A DNA stretch of 64,000 bases from Treponema sp. (GTDB lineage Bacteria; Spirochaetota; Spirochaetia; Treponematales; Treponemataceae). Position 1 is the stretch's first letter. Every line of letters begins with the position of its first letter. The stretch covers positions 1-64,000 of the forward strand of contig JAKSLY010000006.1 in NCBI GenBank assembly GCA_024400955.1, written 5' to 3'. The position numbers and the translations under genes were made by a program. This document shows, piece after piece, positions 17,472 through 26,730 of this stretch. Below the pieces are notes generated by a model. It was not told where the DNA came from and did not search any database. It worked only from the letters and a program-made list of their open reading frames with translations.

Positions 17472-18317
17472 ATGAAAAAATCCCTGACAAGATATTTTCC
17501 GATTTTTGTGCTGCCCACATTGCTTGCCTTTACAATGTTCTTCATTGTGCCTTTTATCATGGGCATAGGGCTGTCCTTTACAAAGTTTTCTACGATTACA
17601 AATGCAAAATGGGTAGGCTTTGAAAATTACATCAAGGCCTTTACTTCCGATACGGAATTTCTTCATGCCCTTGGATTTACTTCAGTGTTTACCCTGGTGT
17701 CCATTGTGACTGTAAATGTCATTGCTTTTACCCTTGCCCTTTTGTGTACAAGGGAAATGAAGGGAGTCAACGCATTCCGTTCAATATTCTTCATGCCAAA
17801 CCTTATTGGCGGCATCGTTCTTGGCTACATCTGGAACCTGATGATCAACGGGGTTCTTTCAAAGATGGGCGTGGACATTTCCTTCAAGACAAGGTACGGC
17901 TTCTGGGGACTTGTAATTCTTACAAACTGGCAGCTTGTGGGTTACATGATGGTAATCTATATTGCAGGACTCCAGAATGTTCCAAATGATGTCATCGAGG
18001 CGTCCCAGATTGACGGTGCAAGACCCATGAGGGTTCTTTTTTCAATAAAGATTCCCATGGTAATGCCGTCTATCACAATCTGCATGTTCCTGACCCTTGC
18101 AAATACCTTCAAGATGTTCGACCAGAATCTTGCCCTCACTGCAGGTGCTCCAAACAGAACTACGGAAATGCTCGCCCTTAACATCTACAATACTTTCTAC
18201 GGAAGAATCGGATGGCAGGGAGTCGGTCAGGCAAAGGCCTTTGTGTTCTTCATCATTGTTGCATTGCTTGCCTACATTCAGCTTAAGGCTACAAATCAGA
18301 AGGAGATTGAATCATGA
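17472..18317 (+). CDS. ABC sugar permease, MalF/MsmF type
   Basis: A 281-residue inner-membrane permease with six membrane segments and the binding-protein-dependent transport loop (EASQIDGARPMRVLFSIKIPMVMPS, about residues 175-199), which docks the ATPase. I start at ATG 17472 (MKKSLTRYF) because GGAG lies nine bases before it; the frame is open further upstream to 17403 with a hydrophobic but unconserved stretch. It overlaps the next permease by four bases (ATGA), so the two are translationally coupled. Confidence 0.85.
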   Translation: MKKSLTRYFPIFVLPTLLAFTMFFIVPFIMGIGLSFTKFSTITNAKWVGFENYIKAFTSDTEFLHALGFTSVFTLVSIVTVNVIAFTLALLCTREMKGVNAFRSIFFMPNLIGGIVLGYIWNLMINGVLSKMGVDISFKTRYGFWGLVILTNWQLVGYMMVIYIAGLQNVPNDVIEASQIDGARPMRVLFSIKIPMVMPSITICMFLTLANTFKMFDQNLALTAGAPNRTTEMLALNIYNTFYGRIGWQGVGQAKAFVFFIIVALLAYIQLKATNQKEIES

Positions 18318-19156
18318 CATACGGAAACAAGAAAGTTGCATCAAACACAATTGCCTTTACAGTTCTTTCAATTCTTGCAGTATTATTCTTGCTGCCTATT
18401 GCACTTGTCTTCATGAACTCTTTCAAGTCAAGGCTCTACATTTCAAGTGCGCCATTCCAGCTTCCTACAGCCCAGACTTTTGTAGGATTTGAGAATTACA
18501 TCAAGGGGCTTACTTCTTCTGGATTTTTTGTTGCTTTCATGCGCTCCGTGTTTGTTACGGTTTTTGGCGTAATTGTCATCATAGTATGTACATCAATGAC
18601 TTCATGGTTCATTGTGCGCGTCAAGAACAAGTTCACAAGATTTTTGTACGTGATGTTTGCATTCAGCATGATAGTTCCATTCCAGATGGTTATGTATACA
18701 ATGACTTACGTTGTTCAGAGCCTCTGCTTTAACAACCTGCCTGGCGTAATTTTTGTTTACCTTGGATTTGGTGCAGGTCTTGCAGTCTTCATGTTCACCG
18801 GTTTTGTAAAGGCTGTTCCCCTTGAAATCGAGGAGGCTGCAGAAATTGACGGATGTTCACCTCTGCAGACATATTTCCAGATTGTATTCCCTATCCTTAA
18901 GCCTACTGCAATTACCGTTGCAATTCTTCAGGCCATGTGGCTGTGGAACGACTATCTTCTTCCATATCTTGTTCTTGGTACAAGGCATAAGACGGTTCCT
19001 GTTGCAATTCAGCTTGCAATGCAGGGTGCATACGGTGCAACTGATTACGGCGGATTCATGGCCATGCTGGTTCTTGCAGTCATTCCAATCATCGCCTTCT
19101 ACATCAGCTCGCAGAAGTACATCATCAAGGGGGTAATGTCCGGATCAATCAAGTAA
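18314..19156 (+). CDS. ABC sugar permease, MalG/MsmG type
   Basis: A 280-residue second permease subunit with six membrane segments. The EAA loop is EIEEAAEIDGCSPLQTYFQIVFPILKP (about 173-199). The C-terminus YISSQKYIIKGVMSGSIK is the standard end of the MalG/LacG/UgpE family. It pairs with the preceding MalF-like subunit to form the channel. The start overlaps the previous stop. A LacI regulator and MalQ follow, with an operator before lacI. Confidence 0.88.
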   Translation: MTYGNKKVASNTIAFTVLSILAVLFLLPIALVFMNSFKSRLYISSAPFQLPTAQTFVGFENYIKGLTSSGFFVAFMRSVFVTVFGVIVIIVCTSMTSWFIVRVKNKFTRFLYVMFAFSMIVPFQMVMYTMTYVVQSLCFNNLPGVIFVYLGFGAGLAVFMFTGFVKAVPLEIEEAAEIDGCSPLQTYFQIVFPILKPTAITVAILQAMWLWNDYLLPYLVLGTRHKTVPVAIQLAMQGAYGATDYGGFMAMLVLAVIPIIAFYISSQKYIIKGVMSGSIK

Positions 19157-19258
19157 AATCTTAAGCTGCAGCAGATTCGGTGCCACGGGCATTGAATCTG
19201 GCATGATTTGGATTTTAGGGCAACGGTTTCCTGGTTGCAGAGAATTGTCCTGGCATAG

Positions 19259-19274
19259 TATGGAAACGATTCAA
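19259..19274 (+). promoter_or_regulatory. LacI-type operator before the regulator gene
   Basis: TATGGAAACGATTCAA resembles the perfect operator TGGAAACGTTTCCA at 15715. It suggests autoregulation of the lacI-malQ unit. Confidence 0.5.
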
Positions 19275-19388
19275 AAAATGATGTATTATGGTGTTCATTT
19301 TTATGGAGAGCAGGGAATCTTTGCGGCTTGGCTGGATTCCTAGGGCATTCCATAAGAATCAGCAGAAAACGGTTCAGGTAGGTTCAGT

Positions 19389-20396
19389 ATGACAATCAAG
19401 GATATTGCAAAAGAATGCGGTTGTGCGGTTGGTACTGTTTCCAGGGTCCTGAACAACCAGGATTACGTAAGCGAAAAGACCAGGCAGAAGGTCATGGAAG
19501 TGGTGGACAAGTACGGTTTTGTCCTGAACACCAATGCCAAGGCCCTGAAGGCCCGCGAGACAAAGACCATACTGATTCTTGTAAAGGGAACGTCCAATCT
19601 TCTTCTTGCCAATCTCCTTGAAATAGTGCAGAAGAACATGGAAAAGCTTGCCTACAATGCAAAGGTCATCATCCTTGATGAATACGACAACGAGGCAGTG
19701 GAAGCCCTGCGCGAGCTGAGGGAAACAAAGGCCCTGGGCATAATTTTTCTTGGCGGAAATCCTGAGCGCAATGTGGAATGCTTTGAAAAAATCTCGTGTC
19801 CATGCGTCTTGATTTCTACAAAGGCAGACACTGAATCATGGCCTAATCTTTCAAGCGTAAGTACGGACAGCTATCAGGGTTCCCTTTTGATTGCAAGGCA
19901 TTTTGCAAGGAAAGGGCATTCAAGGATAGGTGTAATCGGGGGAGACACCAATTCTTCCCAGCTTACCAAGCGTCGTATTGCAGGTTTCGTTGAGGGACTC
20001 GAACTTAGCGGAATGGGCTTTGATTTTGAAAAAAGTTATGTTACTGCAAAATATTCCATGGCAGGAGGGGCTAAGGCTGCTGAGGAACTTGTAGGAAAGT
20101 TCCCGGAAGTCACTGCAATTTTTGCCATGTCGGACATGCAGGCCATCGGGGCTTGCAGAAGGCTCCGTGACCTGGGCTATAGGATTCCCGAGGACATTTC
20201 CGTTGCAGGATTTGACGGCCTTCCCATAGCTGAATATTACTGCCCAAAGATTACAACCATTAAGCAGAATGAAGAGGAACTTGCCCTGCAGGGGTTAAAG
20301 ACTCTTCTTGATGCAATTGAAAAGGACACGCCTGCTGTGCACAAGATGATTCCCTTTGAATTCATCGAGGGCGAAAGCGTGGCAACATTACAATAG
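19389..20396 (+). CDS. LacI-family transcriptional repressor
   Basis: A 335-residue LacI/GalR regulator. The N-terminal helix-turn-helix is textbook (TIKDIAKECGCAVGTVSRVLNN, residues 2-23, with the hinge helix NTNAKALKARETKT). A periplasmic-binding-like sugar sensor domain follows (residues 60-335), with GGDTNSSQLTKRRIAGFVEGL and VAGFDGLPIAEYYCP. It very likely controls the adjacent ABC operon through the TGGAAACGTTTCCA sites at 15715, 15589 and 19259. The stop lies nine bases before malQ, so the two are co-transcribed. Confidence 0.92.
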   Translation: MTIKDIAKECGCAVGTVSRVLNNQDYVSEKTRQKVMEVVDKYGFVLNTNAKALKARETKTILILVKGTSNLLLANLLEIVQKNMEKLAYNAKVIILDEYDNEAVEALRELRETKALGIIFLGGNPERNVECFEKISCPCVLISTKADTESWPNLSSVSTDSYQGSLLIARHFARKGHSRIGVIGGDTNSSQLTKRRIAGFVEGLELSGMGFDFEKSYVTAKYSMAGGAKAAEELVGKFPEVTAIFAMSDMQAIGACRRLRDLGYRIPEDISVAGFDGLPIAEYYCPKITTIKQNEEELALQGLKTLLDAIEKDTPAVHKMIPFEFIEGESVATLQ

Positions 20397-20404
20397 AGGT
20401 ATTT

Positions 20405-21898
20405 ATGCTTAACAAACGCGCTAACGGTGTGCTCATGCACATTTCTTCACTTCCAGGAAATACTGGAATTGGTACTATGGGTAAGGAAGCTTACGAATTT
20501 GTTGACTGGCTCAAGAAGGCAAGGCAGTCGTACTGGCAGATTCTTCCGATTTGTCCTACAAGTTACGGTGACAGCCCTTACCAGAGCTTTTCCACTTTTG
20601 CAGGCAATCCTTATTTCATTGACCTGGATACTCTTGTACAGCAGGGTTATCTTGCCAAGTCTGATTACGAAAATGTAAAGTGGTGCGGTCACGAAAACTA
20701 TGTTGACTATGGAACCCTTTATGTTGAACGACATAAGGTTTTTGCAAAGATTCATGAGAATTTCAAGAAGAACACGCCGGCAGATTTTGGCGACTTTGTA
20801 AGGGAAAATGACTGGCTTGAAGACTATTCGCTTTTCATGGCAATCAAGGATGCAAACGGAGGAGTTTCATTCAGCGAGTGGGAAGAAAACATCCGCAAGC
20901 GTGAAAGCGTTACCCTTGAAAGCTGGCGCGGAAAGTGTGCAGACAGAATGGAATACTACAAGATGCTCCAGTATTTCTTCTTTAAGCAGTGGTTTGCACT
21001 CAAGGATTATGCAAACAAAAACGGAATTGAAATCATCGGCGACATCCCGATTTATGTAGCGGCAGACAGTGCAGATGTTTGGGCAAATCCAAGTCAGTTT
21101 GCATTGGACGAGAACCTTGTTCCTGTGGAAGTTGCAGGCTGTCCTCCTGACTGCTTTAGTGCAGACGGCCAGCTTTGGGGAAACCCTGTCTACAATTGGG
21201 AATACCACAAGAACACGGGTTATGCCTGGTGGAAGAAGCGCATCGAAAAGTCCCTCAAGATTTATGACGTGGTGCGCATCGATCACTTCCGCGGATTTGA
21301 CGGCTACTACTGCATTCCTTTCGGGGCAGAAAATGCAAAGATCGGCCAGTGGAGAACCGGTCCTGGAATGGACTTGTTCAACGCCCTCAAGGCAGAATTT
21401 GGTGAGATGCCAATCATTGCAGAAGACCTTGGATTCCTTACGGACACTGTAAAGCAGCTTCTTAAGGATTCCGGATTCCCGGGAATGAAGATCCTTCAGT
21501 TTGCCTTTGACAGCCGCGAGGAAAGCGATTACATTCCATACCGCTATGTTCCCAATTCAATTGTCTACACTGGAACTCACGACAATGACACCATTCTTGG
21601 GTGGTGCGAGACTGCTGCAGCAAAGGATGTGGAAAACGCAAGGGAATACCTTCGTGCCACAGACAACAGAAGCCTCGTACAGGAGATGATGATTGCAGGC
21701 ATGGCCAGTGTTTCAAACACATGCATCCTTACGGCTCAGGACCTGTTCTGCCTTGGCAAGGAAGCAAGAATGAACATTCCATCAACTGTTGGAAACAACT
21801 GGAAGTGGCGTGCATCAAAGTCAATGTTCACTGACGAGGCAAACGAATTCCTTGAGCACTTTACATACATTTATGGACGTGCTTCAAAGGTGAATTAA
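20405..21898 (+). CDS. malQ: 4-alpha-glucanotransferase (amylomaltase)
   Basis: A 497-residue GH77 enzyme that transfers glucan segments between maltodextrins, releasing glucose. Family markers: the N-terminal RANGVLMHISSLPGNTGIGTMG, WQILPICPTSYGDSPYQSFSTFAGNPYFIDLD, the nucleophile region VVRIDHFRGFDGYY, the acid/base region PIIAEDLG, and YTGTHDNDTILGW. Length is normal for bacterial amylomaltase. AGAGG precedes the ATG. Placed after the LacI gene, it indicates that the transporter brings in maltodextrins. A terminator follows at 21927-21959. Confidence 0.95.
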   Translation: MLNKRANGVLMHISSLPGNTGIGTMGKEAYEFVDWLKKARQSYWQILPICPTSYGDSPYQSFSTFAGNPYFIDLDTLVQQGYLAKSDYENVKWCGHENYVDYGTLYVERHKVFAKIHENFKKNTPADFGDFVRENDWLEDYSLFMAIKDANGGVSFSEWEENIRKRESVTLESWRGKCADRMEYYKMLQYFFFKQWFALKDYANKNGIEIIGDIPIYVAADSADVWANPSQFALDENLVPVEVAGCPPDCFSADGQLWGNPVYNWEYHKNTGYAWWKKRIEKSLKIYDVVRIDHFRGFDGYYCIPFGAENAKIGQWRTGPGMDLFNALKAEFGEMPIIAEDLGFLTDTVKQLLKDSGFPGMKILQFAFDSREESDYIPYRYVPNSIVYTGTHDNDTILGWCETAAAKDVENAREYLRATDNRSLVQEMMIAGMASVSNTCILTAQDLFCLGKEARMNIPSTVGNNWKWRASKSMFTDEANEFLEHFTYIYGRASKVN

Positions 21899-21926
21899 GA
21901 CAGTCTACTGATACTGAAAAAATAAG

Positions 21927-21959
21927 GGGCAGCTCCTGGTAATGGGGGCTGCTTTTTTT
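21927..21959 (+). terminator. Intrinsic terminator after malQ
   Basis: GCAGCTCC (21929-21936) pairs with GGGGCTGC (21945-21952), followed by TTTTTTT. Confidence 0.75.
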
Positions 21960-22013
21960 ATGCCTTGTGCTTATTTTTTTGGGGGGGGATATTTCGGTTC
22001 CCGCAGGAAGGAA

Positions 22014-23339
22014 TCAGATGAAGGTGATTTCGCCCTTGTAGATGAGGGATAGAATTGCCTTGACTACGGCCGGTTCAAACTGGGTGCCCATGTTTGTCTT
22101 GAGTTCGGAGATGATTGAATCCACGGTCAGGCGAGACTTGTACTTTTTGCCGGTGTTCATGGAATCAAAGGCATCGGCAACGGCAACGATTCTTGCGGTT
22201 TCCGGGATGAAGTTTCCGCACAGGTGGTCAGGGTAGCCTGTACCGTCGTAGCGTTCGTGGTGGTGCAGGGCCGTTTCCCTGGCTTCCGGTATGGATGAAA
22301 GGTTCTTCAGGAGGTCGTAGCCTCTGGTTGTATGTTCCTGGAGAATTTGGAATTCAGCCTCGGACAGGTTTCCGTCCTTCTTGAGGATGCTGTCGTTTAT
22401 GGCTATCTTTCCGCAGTCGTGGAGGAGTCCGCAGAAGAAAATGTTCTCGCAGAATTCTTCAGATTTGCCCATTTCCTTTGCAATGAGCCTTGAGATGTTT
22501 GCAACGCGTTCCGAGTGACCGCCTGTGTAGATGTCCTTTGCATCGATGAACTTGGTAAAGACAGCCATGACCTGCTCGATGGTGTTCCTGTCGTGGGCCT
22601 TTTTCTTCTTCTGAAGTTCCGAGGCGGCGCGAAGCTTTATCACGAACAGTACAAGGATTATCCACATGAGCAGGAGCATGAATCCCACGTAAAACATGGG
22701 CTTGTCCAGCAGGTTCAGGTCAAAGTGGTATACGAGCCTTGCGCTGATGAAGTCAAGGTCGTCGTATTTAGATTCCTTGTAGAAGATGAATCCCACGGTG
22801 GAAGAACTGATGTCTCCCGTACTGGATGTTGATGCAAGAAAGTTTTCCGAATAGGTGCCGGTTGTCGGGTGGTAAACCATCCTGTCGCCTTTGTTCAGCG
22901 GTACAAGAAGGGGCTTGCCCGGGATTGCAATCTTTTCGGAAACAAGGTTTGCCGGGTTCAGGTCCTTGAAGTTTATGGCCTGCTGGTGGATTGTCTTTAT
23001 TCCGCGGTGCTGGAAGATTTCCAGGTCTCCTGTCCAGGCGTAGTTTATGTAGCAGTTCTTCTTTGCCTTGAAGACGATCTTCCAGTTGGTCATGTTCTTT
23101 CTGGAAAGATTTGAAACTTTTGCAAGGTAGATTGTTCCAGTCTGGGTGGGCTTGTCCAGGAGGTTTAGGGTCCAGGAGTCGCCCTTTTGTCCGCGGGGAT
23201 AGATGAGGAAAGAGGCCTTCTGGGATTTTTCGCCTGACTTGATGGAAGGATCAGTGAATACAGAAGAAAGTATGACTGCAATTATTGCGAGGAAACTTAC
23301 AATGATCAGGCTGAAAAAAAACTTTTCTCTTTCTTTCAT
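22014..23339 (-). CDS. Membrane HD-GYP c-di-GMP phosphodiesterase
   Basis: A 441-residue protein with TM1 at about 9-29, an outer sensory domain of about 180 residues without a recognised family, TM2 at about 213-234, a short coiled coil, and an HD-GYP domain from about 250. Catalytic motifs: GGHSERVA (273-280), HDCGKI (307-312), EHTTRGYDLL, HHHERYDGTGYP (GYP at 368-370) and VADAFDSMNTG. It should hydrolyse c-di-GMP in response to an extracytoplasmic signal. It is monocistronic, and the EAL protein at 4849 is the second c-di-GMP-degrading enzyme in this window. Confidence 0.9.
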   Translation of the reverse strand: MKEREKFFFSLIIVSFLAIIAVILSSVFTDPSIKSGEKSQKASFLIYPRGQKGDSWTLNLLDKPTQTGTIYLAKVSNLSRKNMTNWKIVFKAKKNCYINYAWTGDLEIFQHRGIKTIHQQAINFKDLNPANLVSEKIAIPGKPLLVPLNKGDRMVYHPTTGTYSENFLASTSSTGDISSSTVGFIFYKESKYDDLDFISARLVYHFDLNLLDKPMFYVGFMLLLMWIILVLFVIKLRAASELQKKKKAHDRNTIEQVMAVFTKFIDAKDIYTGGHSERVANISRLIAKEMGKSEEFCENIFFCGLLHDCGKIAINDSILKKDGNLSEAEFQILQEHTTRGYDLLKNLSSIPEARETALHHHERYDGTGYPDHLCGNFIPETARIVAVADAFDSMNTGKKYKSRLTVDSIISELKTNMGTQFEPAVVKAILSLIYKGEITFI

Positions 23340-23448
23340 TTTTTAAATTGAACTGTATTGTGTGGCCAAACTGATGCTGAACCGGAAAACCGACGGCCGC
23401 CTTTCTTGCGGGGGTTAAGTTCTCCCAGTCCAGCATTGATAAAAAGGA

Positions 23449-24423
23449 TTAGTCCTGTCCGGAAATTTCCTTGTAGAATTCTACGAGATCCTTTCTCTTT
23501 TCCTTTGTGTATGCGATTGCAGTGCGTGGATGCTGGTTAAGCTGTCCTGTAAGGAGGTATGGATGATCGTAGCCCCAGACTGTTCCTTCTGCCTTGAGCT
23601 TGTTGATGTGCTTTTCGAGGAACTGGTATACAGGGAATGTGCTGTACTTTGGGTTCTTGAGGAATCCGAGGAGGAGTTCCATTGCGCAGTTTCCTGCTCC
23701 GCGTCCCATTTCGCCGTAAGTTGCATCAAGGTAGTCTACGCCGTCACCGCAGCATTCGATTGTGTTTGCAAATGCAAGCTGCATGTTGTTGTGTGCGTGG
23801 ATACCGATCTTCTTACCGTACTTTTCGCCAGCTTCAGTGTAGATTGCTGCAACGCGGGCCATTTCTTCCGGATAGATTGAACCGTAGCTGTCTACGATGT
23901 AGATTACGTCTACAGGGGACTTTCCGAGGAGGTCCAATGCTGCCTTGATGTCAGATTCCTGTGAACTTGAGATTGCCATGATGTTGCAGCTTACTTCGTA
24001 TCCCTTGTTCTTTGCGTCTTCAATCATGTCGATGGCTGCAGGAATTGTCTTGATGTAGGTTGCAACCCGAATGAGGTCTACAGGGCTGTTGCTCTTTGCC
24101 TGAATGTCCTGCTTGTAGTTGCAGCGTCCAACGTCAGCCATTACTGCAAGCTTAAGGTCTGTGTTGTTGTCACCAACGATTCTGTACAGGTCGTCATCAT
24201 TGCAGAACTTCCATGGACCGAATTTCTTAACGTCAAACTGTTCCTTGTCTGCCTTATATCCGAATTCCATATAGTCAACGCCGGCCTTTACGTTTGTTTC
24301 ATAAAGATCCTTTACAAATTCTTCTGTGAAATAGAAATCATTTACAAGACCGCCATCTCTGAGAGTTGCATCTACAACCTTGATGCTTGGCCTGAAATCC
24401 ATAAGATTAGCAATGTTTTTCAT
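23449..24423 (-). CDS. HMGL-like TIM-barrel aldolase/acyltransferase homologue
   Basis: A 324-residue protein of the DRE-TIM family (HMG-CoA lyase, isopropylmalate synthase, 4-hydroxy-2-oxovalerate aldolase). It has the signature DATLRDGG (residues 16-23), the helix-strand repeat, YIVDSYGSIYPEEM, and the metal-binding IGIHAHNNMQLA with HAH. A C-terminal AYTKEKRKDLVEF segment follows. It most resembles the aldolase branch (DmpG-like), but no partner dehydrogenase is next to it, so the substrate is unknown. I start at ATG 24423, preceded by GGGAG, nine codons inside the longest frame. Confidence 0.8.
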   Translation of the reverse strand: MKNIANLMDFRPSIKVVDATLRDGGLVNDFYFTEEFVKDLYETNVKAGVDYMEFGYKADKEQFDVKKFGPWKFCNDDDLYRIVGDNNTDLKLAVMADVGRCNYKQDIQAKSNSPVDLIRVATYIKTIPAAIDMIEDAKNKGYEVSCNIMAISSSQESDIKAALDLLGKSPVDVIYIVDSYGSIYPEEMARVAAIYTEAGEKYGKKIGIHAHNNMQLAFANTIECCGDGVDYLDATYGEMGRGAGNCAMELLLGFLKNPKYSTFPVYQFLEKHINKLKAEGTVWGYDHPYLLTGQLNQHPRTAIAYTKEKRKDLVEFYKEISGQD

Positions 24424-24560
24424 TATGTGCTCCCGTTTAAAAATAAACAAATAATTATAGCAAATTCAAATAAAAAAGTTAAGGGCGTGCTGCTGAAGGG
24501 ACTGGAGCGCAATCTGTTGCGCAAAATCTTTTGGAACTGGCGGACCGGCAAAGGGAATTC

Positions 24561-24607
24561 TTGCATTCCCGGTGACATGGTGTATAATTTAAGTCAACGC
24601 GTGTTGA
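24561..24607 (+). promoter_or_regulatory. Galactanase promoter with palindromic operator
   Basis: TTGCAT (24561-24566), 16 bases, TATAAT (24583-24588). The palindrome TCAACGCGTGTTGA (24594-24607) lies across the predicted start, a place where a LacI/GalR-type repressor would act. It differs from the TGGAAACGTTTCCA sites. Confidence 0.6.
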
Positions 24608-24625
24608 TATTTTACGGAGGAAAAA

Positions 24626-26647
24626 ATGAAGAAGTTTGATATGGCCGGATTTGCTCTGGCTTTGGCTTTTGTATCGGCAGTTCTTGTAAGCTGCGGTGGA
24701 AAGGTTCTTACAAAGGATCCGTCTGCCCAGAACATTACGGTTTTGCCGGTGGAAGGCCTTGCAGATGATTTTGTCATGGGAGTGGATGTTTCTTCCCTGA
24801 TTTCAGTTGAAAAGTCGGGCGCAGTTTTTTATGATGCCAGGGGAAAGAAGGCCGACCCCATAAAGCTTCTTAAGGCAGGCGGTGCTAATGCCGTAAGAAT
24901 CCGCGTGTGGAACGACCCCTTTGATGCCGACGGAAAAACCTATGGCGGCGGATATTGCGACATTGACAATGCGGTTAAAATCGGAAAGCGTGCCACTGCA
25001 GAAGGCATGAAGGTTCTCATAGACTTCCATTATTCAGACTTCTGGGCAGATCCAAACAAGCAGACAGCCCCAAAGGCCTGGGCAGATTTTTCTATTCAGC
25101 AGAAGGAAGAAGCCCTTGCCGCTTTTACCACTGATTGCCTCAAGAAGCTTAAGGATGGCGGTGTCAAGGTTTCCATGGTTCAGGTTGGAAACGAAATAAA
25201 CAACGGCATGTCTGGCGAAACCCTTGATCCAAATGTGTGCGCACTCTTAAAGGCCGGCTGCAAGGCTGTAAGGGAAGCAGATCCTGCAATCAAGGTCATC
25301 CTCCACTATACGGATCCGCTTTCGGAAGGTTACCTTGAATATCGTGCTTCGATCCTGGAAAAGCATGGCGTTGACTATGACGTGTTTGGAATTTCCTACT
25401 ATCCATTCTGGCATGGTGACGTAAAGAAGCTGTCGGTTACCCTGAGAAAGCTTTCAAATATTTACAATAAAAAGGTGATGGTTCTTGAGACGTCCTACCC
25501 ATTCACTGATGAAGATGGAGACGGATTTGGAAATGTTGTTTCCCACATGAGCGCAAACCAGGAATTCAAGTATCCGTTTAATGTTGAAGGACAGGCAATT
25601 GCCGTGCGCGATGTCATTGAGGCTGTGGCCAAGGTCAAGAATGCAGGTCTTGGAGTTTTCTATTGGGAACCTGCATGGATTCCTCCTAAGCACTATGATG
25701 CCAAGGCTGCGGATGCACAGGAAGTTTTAGGCTACAACCAGAAGGCATGGGAGGATTTTGGAAGCGGCTGGGCTGCATGGGCTGCACGCGGATATGACAA
25801 GGAAGTAAAGTCCCGTATCAACGGCGGAACCTGGGACAACCAGGCTTTCTTTGACTACGACGGAAAGGTCATGGACAGCATCAACGTGTTCAACTACGCA
25901 CGCACAGGTTCAAAGGGCCTGCTCAATGTTCTCCGGGTTGAAGATCCTTCCGTGGAATTTGCATACGGAATGCAGGGCAAGCTGCCGGAAACTGTAAGGA
26001 CATGGTACAACGACGGTTCCGTAAGGGATGAAGCTGTAGAGTGGGACGCAGGAATGGCTGCAAAGGTAACGGGTAAGCCTGACTTTGGCGAATACAAGAT
26101 CAAGGGCAAGGTTAAGGGTGAATACGACACGGTCTGCGTGGTAAAGGTTTCTGCAAGCAACTATCTTGCCAACGGCGATTTTGAAAAGGGTGATCTTTCC
26201 GGATGGACCGTGACCAATGATTCTGGCAGGGGAAATCCTCACGTTGACAAGAACAGCCAGAATGCCAAGGAAGGTCTTGCCTATGCCACGGGCTGGGATC
26301 TTGAAGGCTTTGACTTTACCCTGGAACAGACGGTGGAAGTTTCTGAAGGCAGGTACAAGTGCTTTGCATATTTTGAGGGAACTGGAATTCACAATCCGAC
26401 AAAAACTGCGCTGAAGGTAAGGCTTAACAGGAAGGACGGTTCTTCAAGGGAATATGAAGTTCCTGTGGTGATACCGAACGAGTGGAAGAAATTCTTTAAG
26501 GCTGATGTTCCCGGAGGAATTGAAGTCGACGGCAACACCCAGAGCGTAACCGTAAGCGTAAGAATGGAATGTTCCTTCAGTGAAAATTCCGGGGCTAACG
26601 GAGCATGGATGGTTTGCGATGATGTAAACCTTCTTCTTGCTGAATAG
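24626..26647 (+). CDS. GH53 endo-beta-1,4-galactanase lipoprotein with carbohydrate-binding tail
   Basis: A 673-residue surface enzyme predicted to cut beta-1,4-galactan side chains of pectin. The signal peptide ends in lipobox VSC (Cys 23). The GH53 barrel covers about 50-385: NAVRIRVWNDPFD, acid/base Glu 190 in VGNE, and nucleophile Glu 288 in MVLETSYP. It is followed by a small Ig-like domain (about 430-510, VRTWYNDGSVRDEAVEWD) and a C-terminal CBM-like module (about 510-673, NYLANGDFEKGDLSGWTV), probably CBM61, the galactan-binding family often joined to GH53. GGAGG lies before the ATG. An operator sits at its start site. Confidence 0.92.
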   Translation: MKKFDMAGFALALAFVSAVLVSCGGKVLTKDPSAQNITVLPVEGLADDFVMGVDVSSLISVEKSGAVFYDARGKKADPIKLLKAGGANAVRIRVWNDPFDADGKTYGGGYCDIDNAVKIGKRATAEGMKVLIDFHYSDFWADPNKQTAPKAWADFSIQQKEEALAAFTTDCLKKLKDGGVKVSMVQVGNEINNGMSGETLDPNVCALLKAGCKAVREADPAIKVILHYTDPLSEGYLEYRASILEKHGVDYDVFGISYYPFWHGDVKKLSVTLRKLSNIYNKKVMVLETSYPFTDEDGDGFGNVVSHMSANQEFKYPFNVEGQAIAVRDVIEAVAKVKNAGLGVFYWEPAWIPPKHYDAKAADAQEVLGYNQKAWEDFGSGWAAWAARGYDKEVKSRINGGTWDNQAFFDYDGKVMDSINVFNYARTGSKGLLNVLRVEDPSVEFAYGMQGKLPETVRTWYNDGSVRDEAVEWDAGMAAKVTGKPDFGEYKIKGKVKGEYDTVCVVKVSASNYLANGDFEKGDLSGWTVTNDSGRGNPHVDKNSQNAKEGLAYATGWDLEGFDFTLEQTVEVSEGRYKCFAYFEGTGIHNPTKTALKVRLNRKDGSSREYEVPVVIPNEWKKFFKADVPGGIEVDGNTQSVTVSVRMECSFSENSGANGAWMVCDDVNLLLAE

Positions 26648-26667
26648 AAAAAGCTCCTGAAAAATTA

Positions 26668-26716
26668 AAGGCGCCTGGCTAAGGATGATGTTCCTTAAAG
26701 CCGGACGCCTTTTTTG
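26668..26716 (+). terminator. Terminator after the galactanase gene
   Basis: A long hairpin with AAGGCG...CCTGGCT pairing AGCCGG...CGCCTT (one bulge on each side), an inner AAGGA/TCCTT extension, then TTTTTT. Confidence 0.75.
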
Positions 26717-26730
26717 TTTTTTATGCTGAA

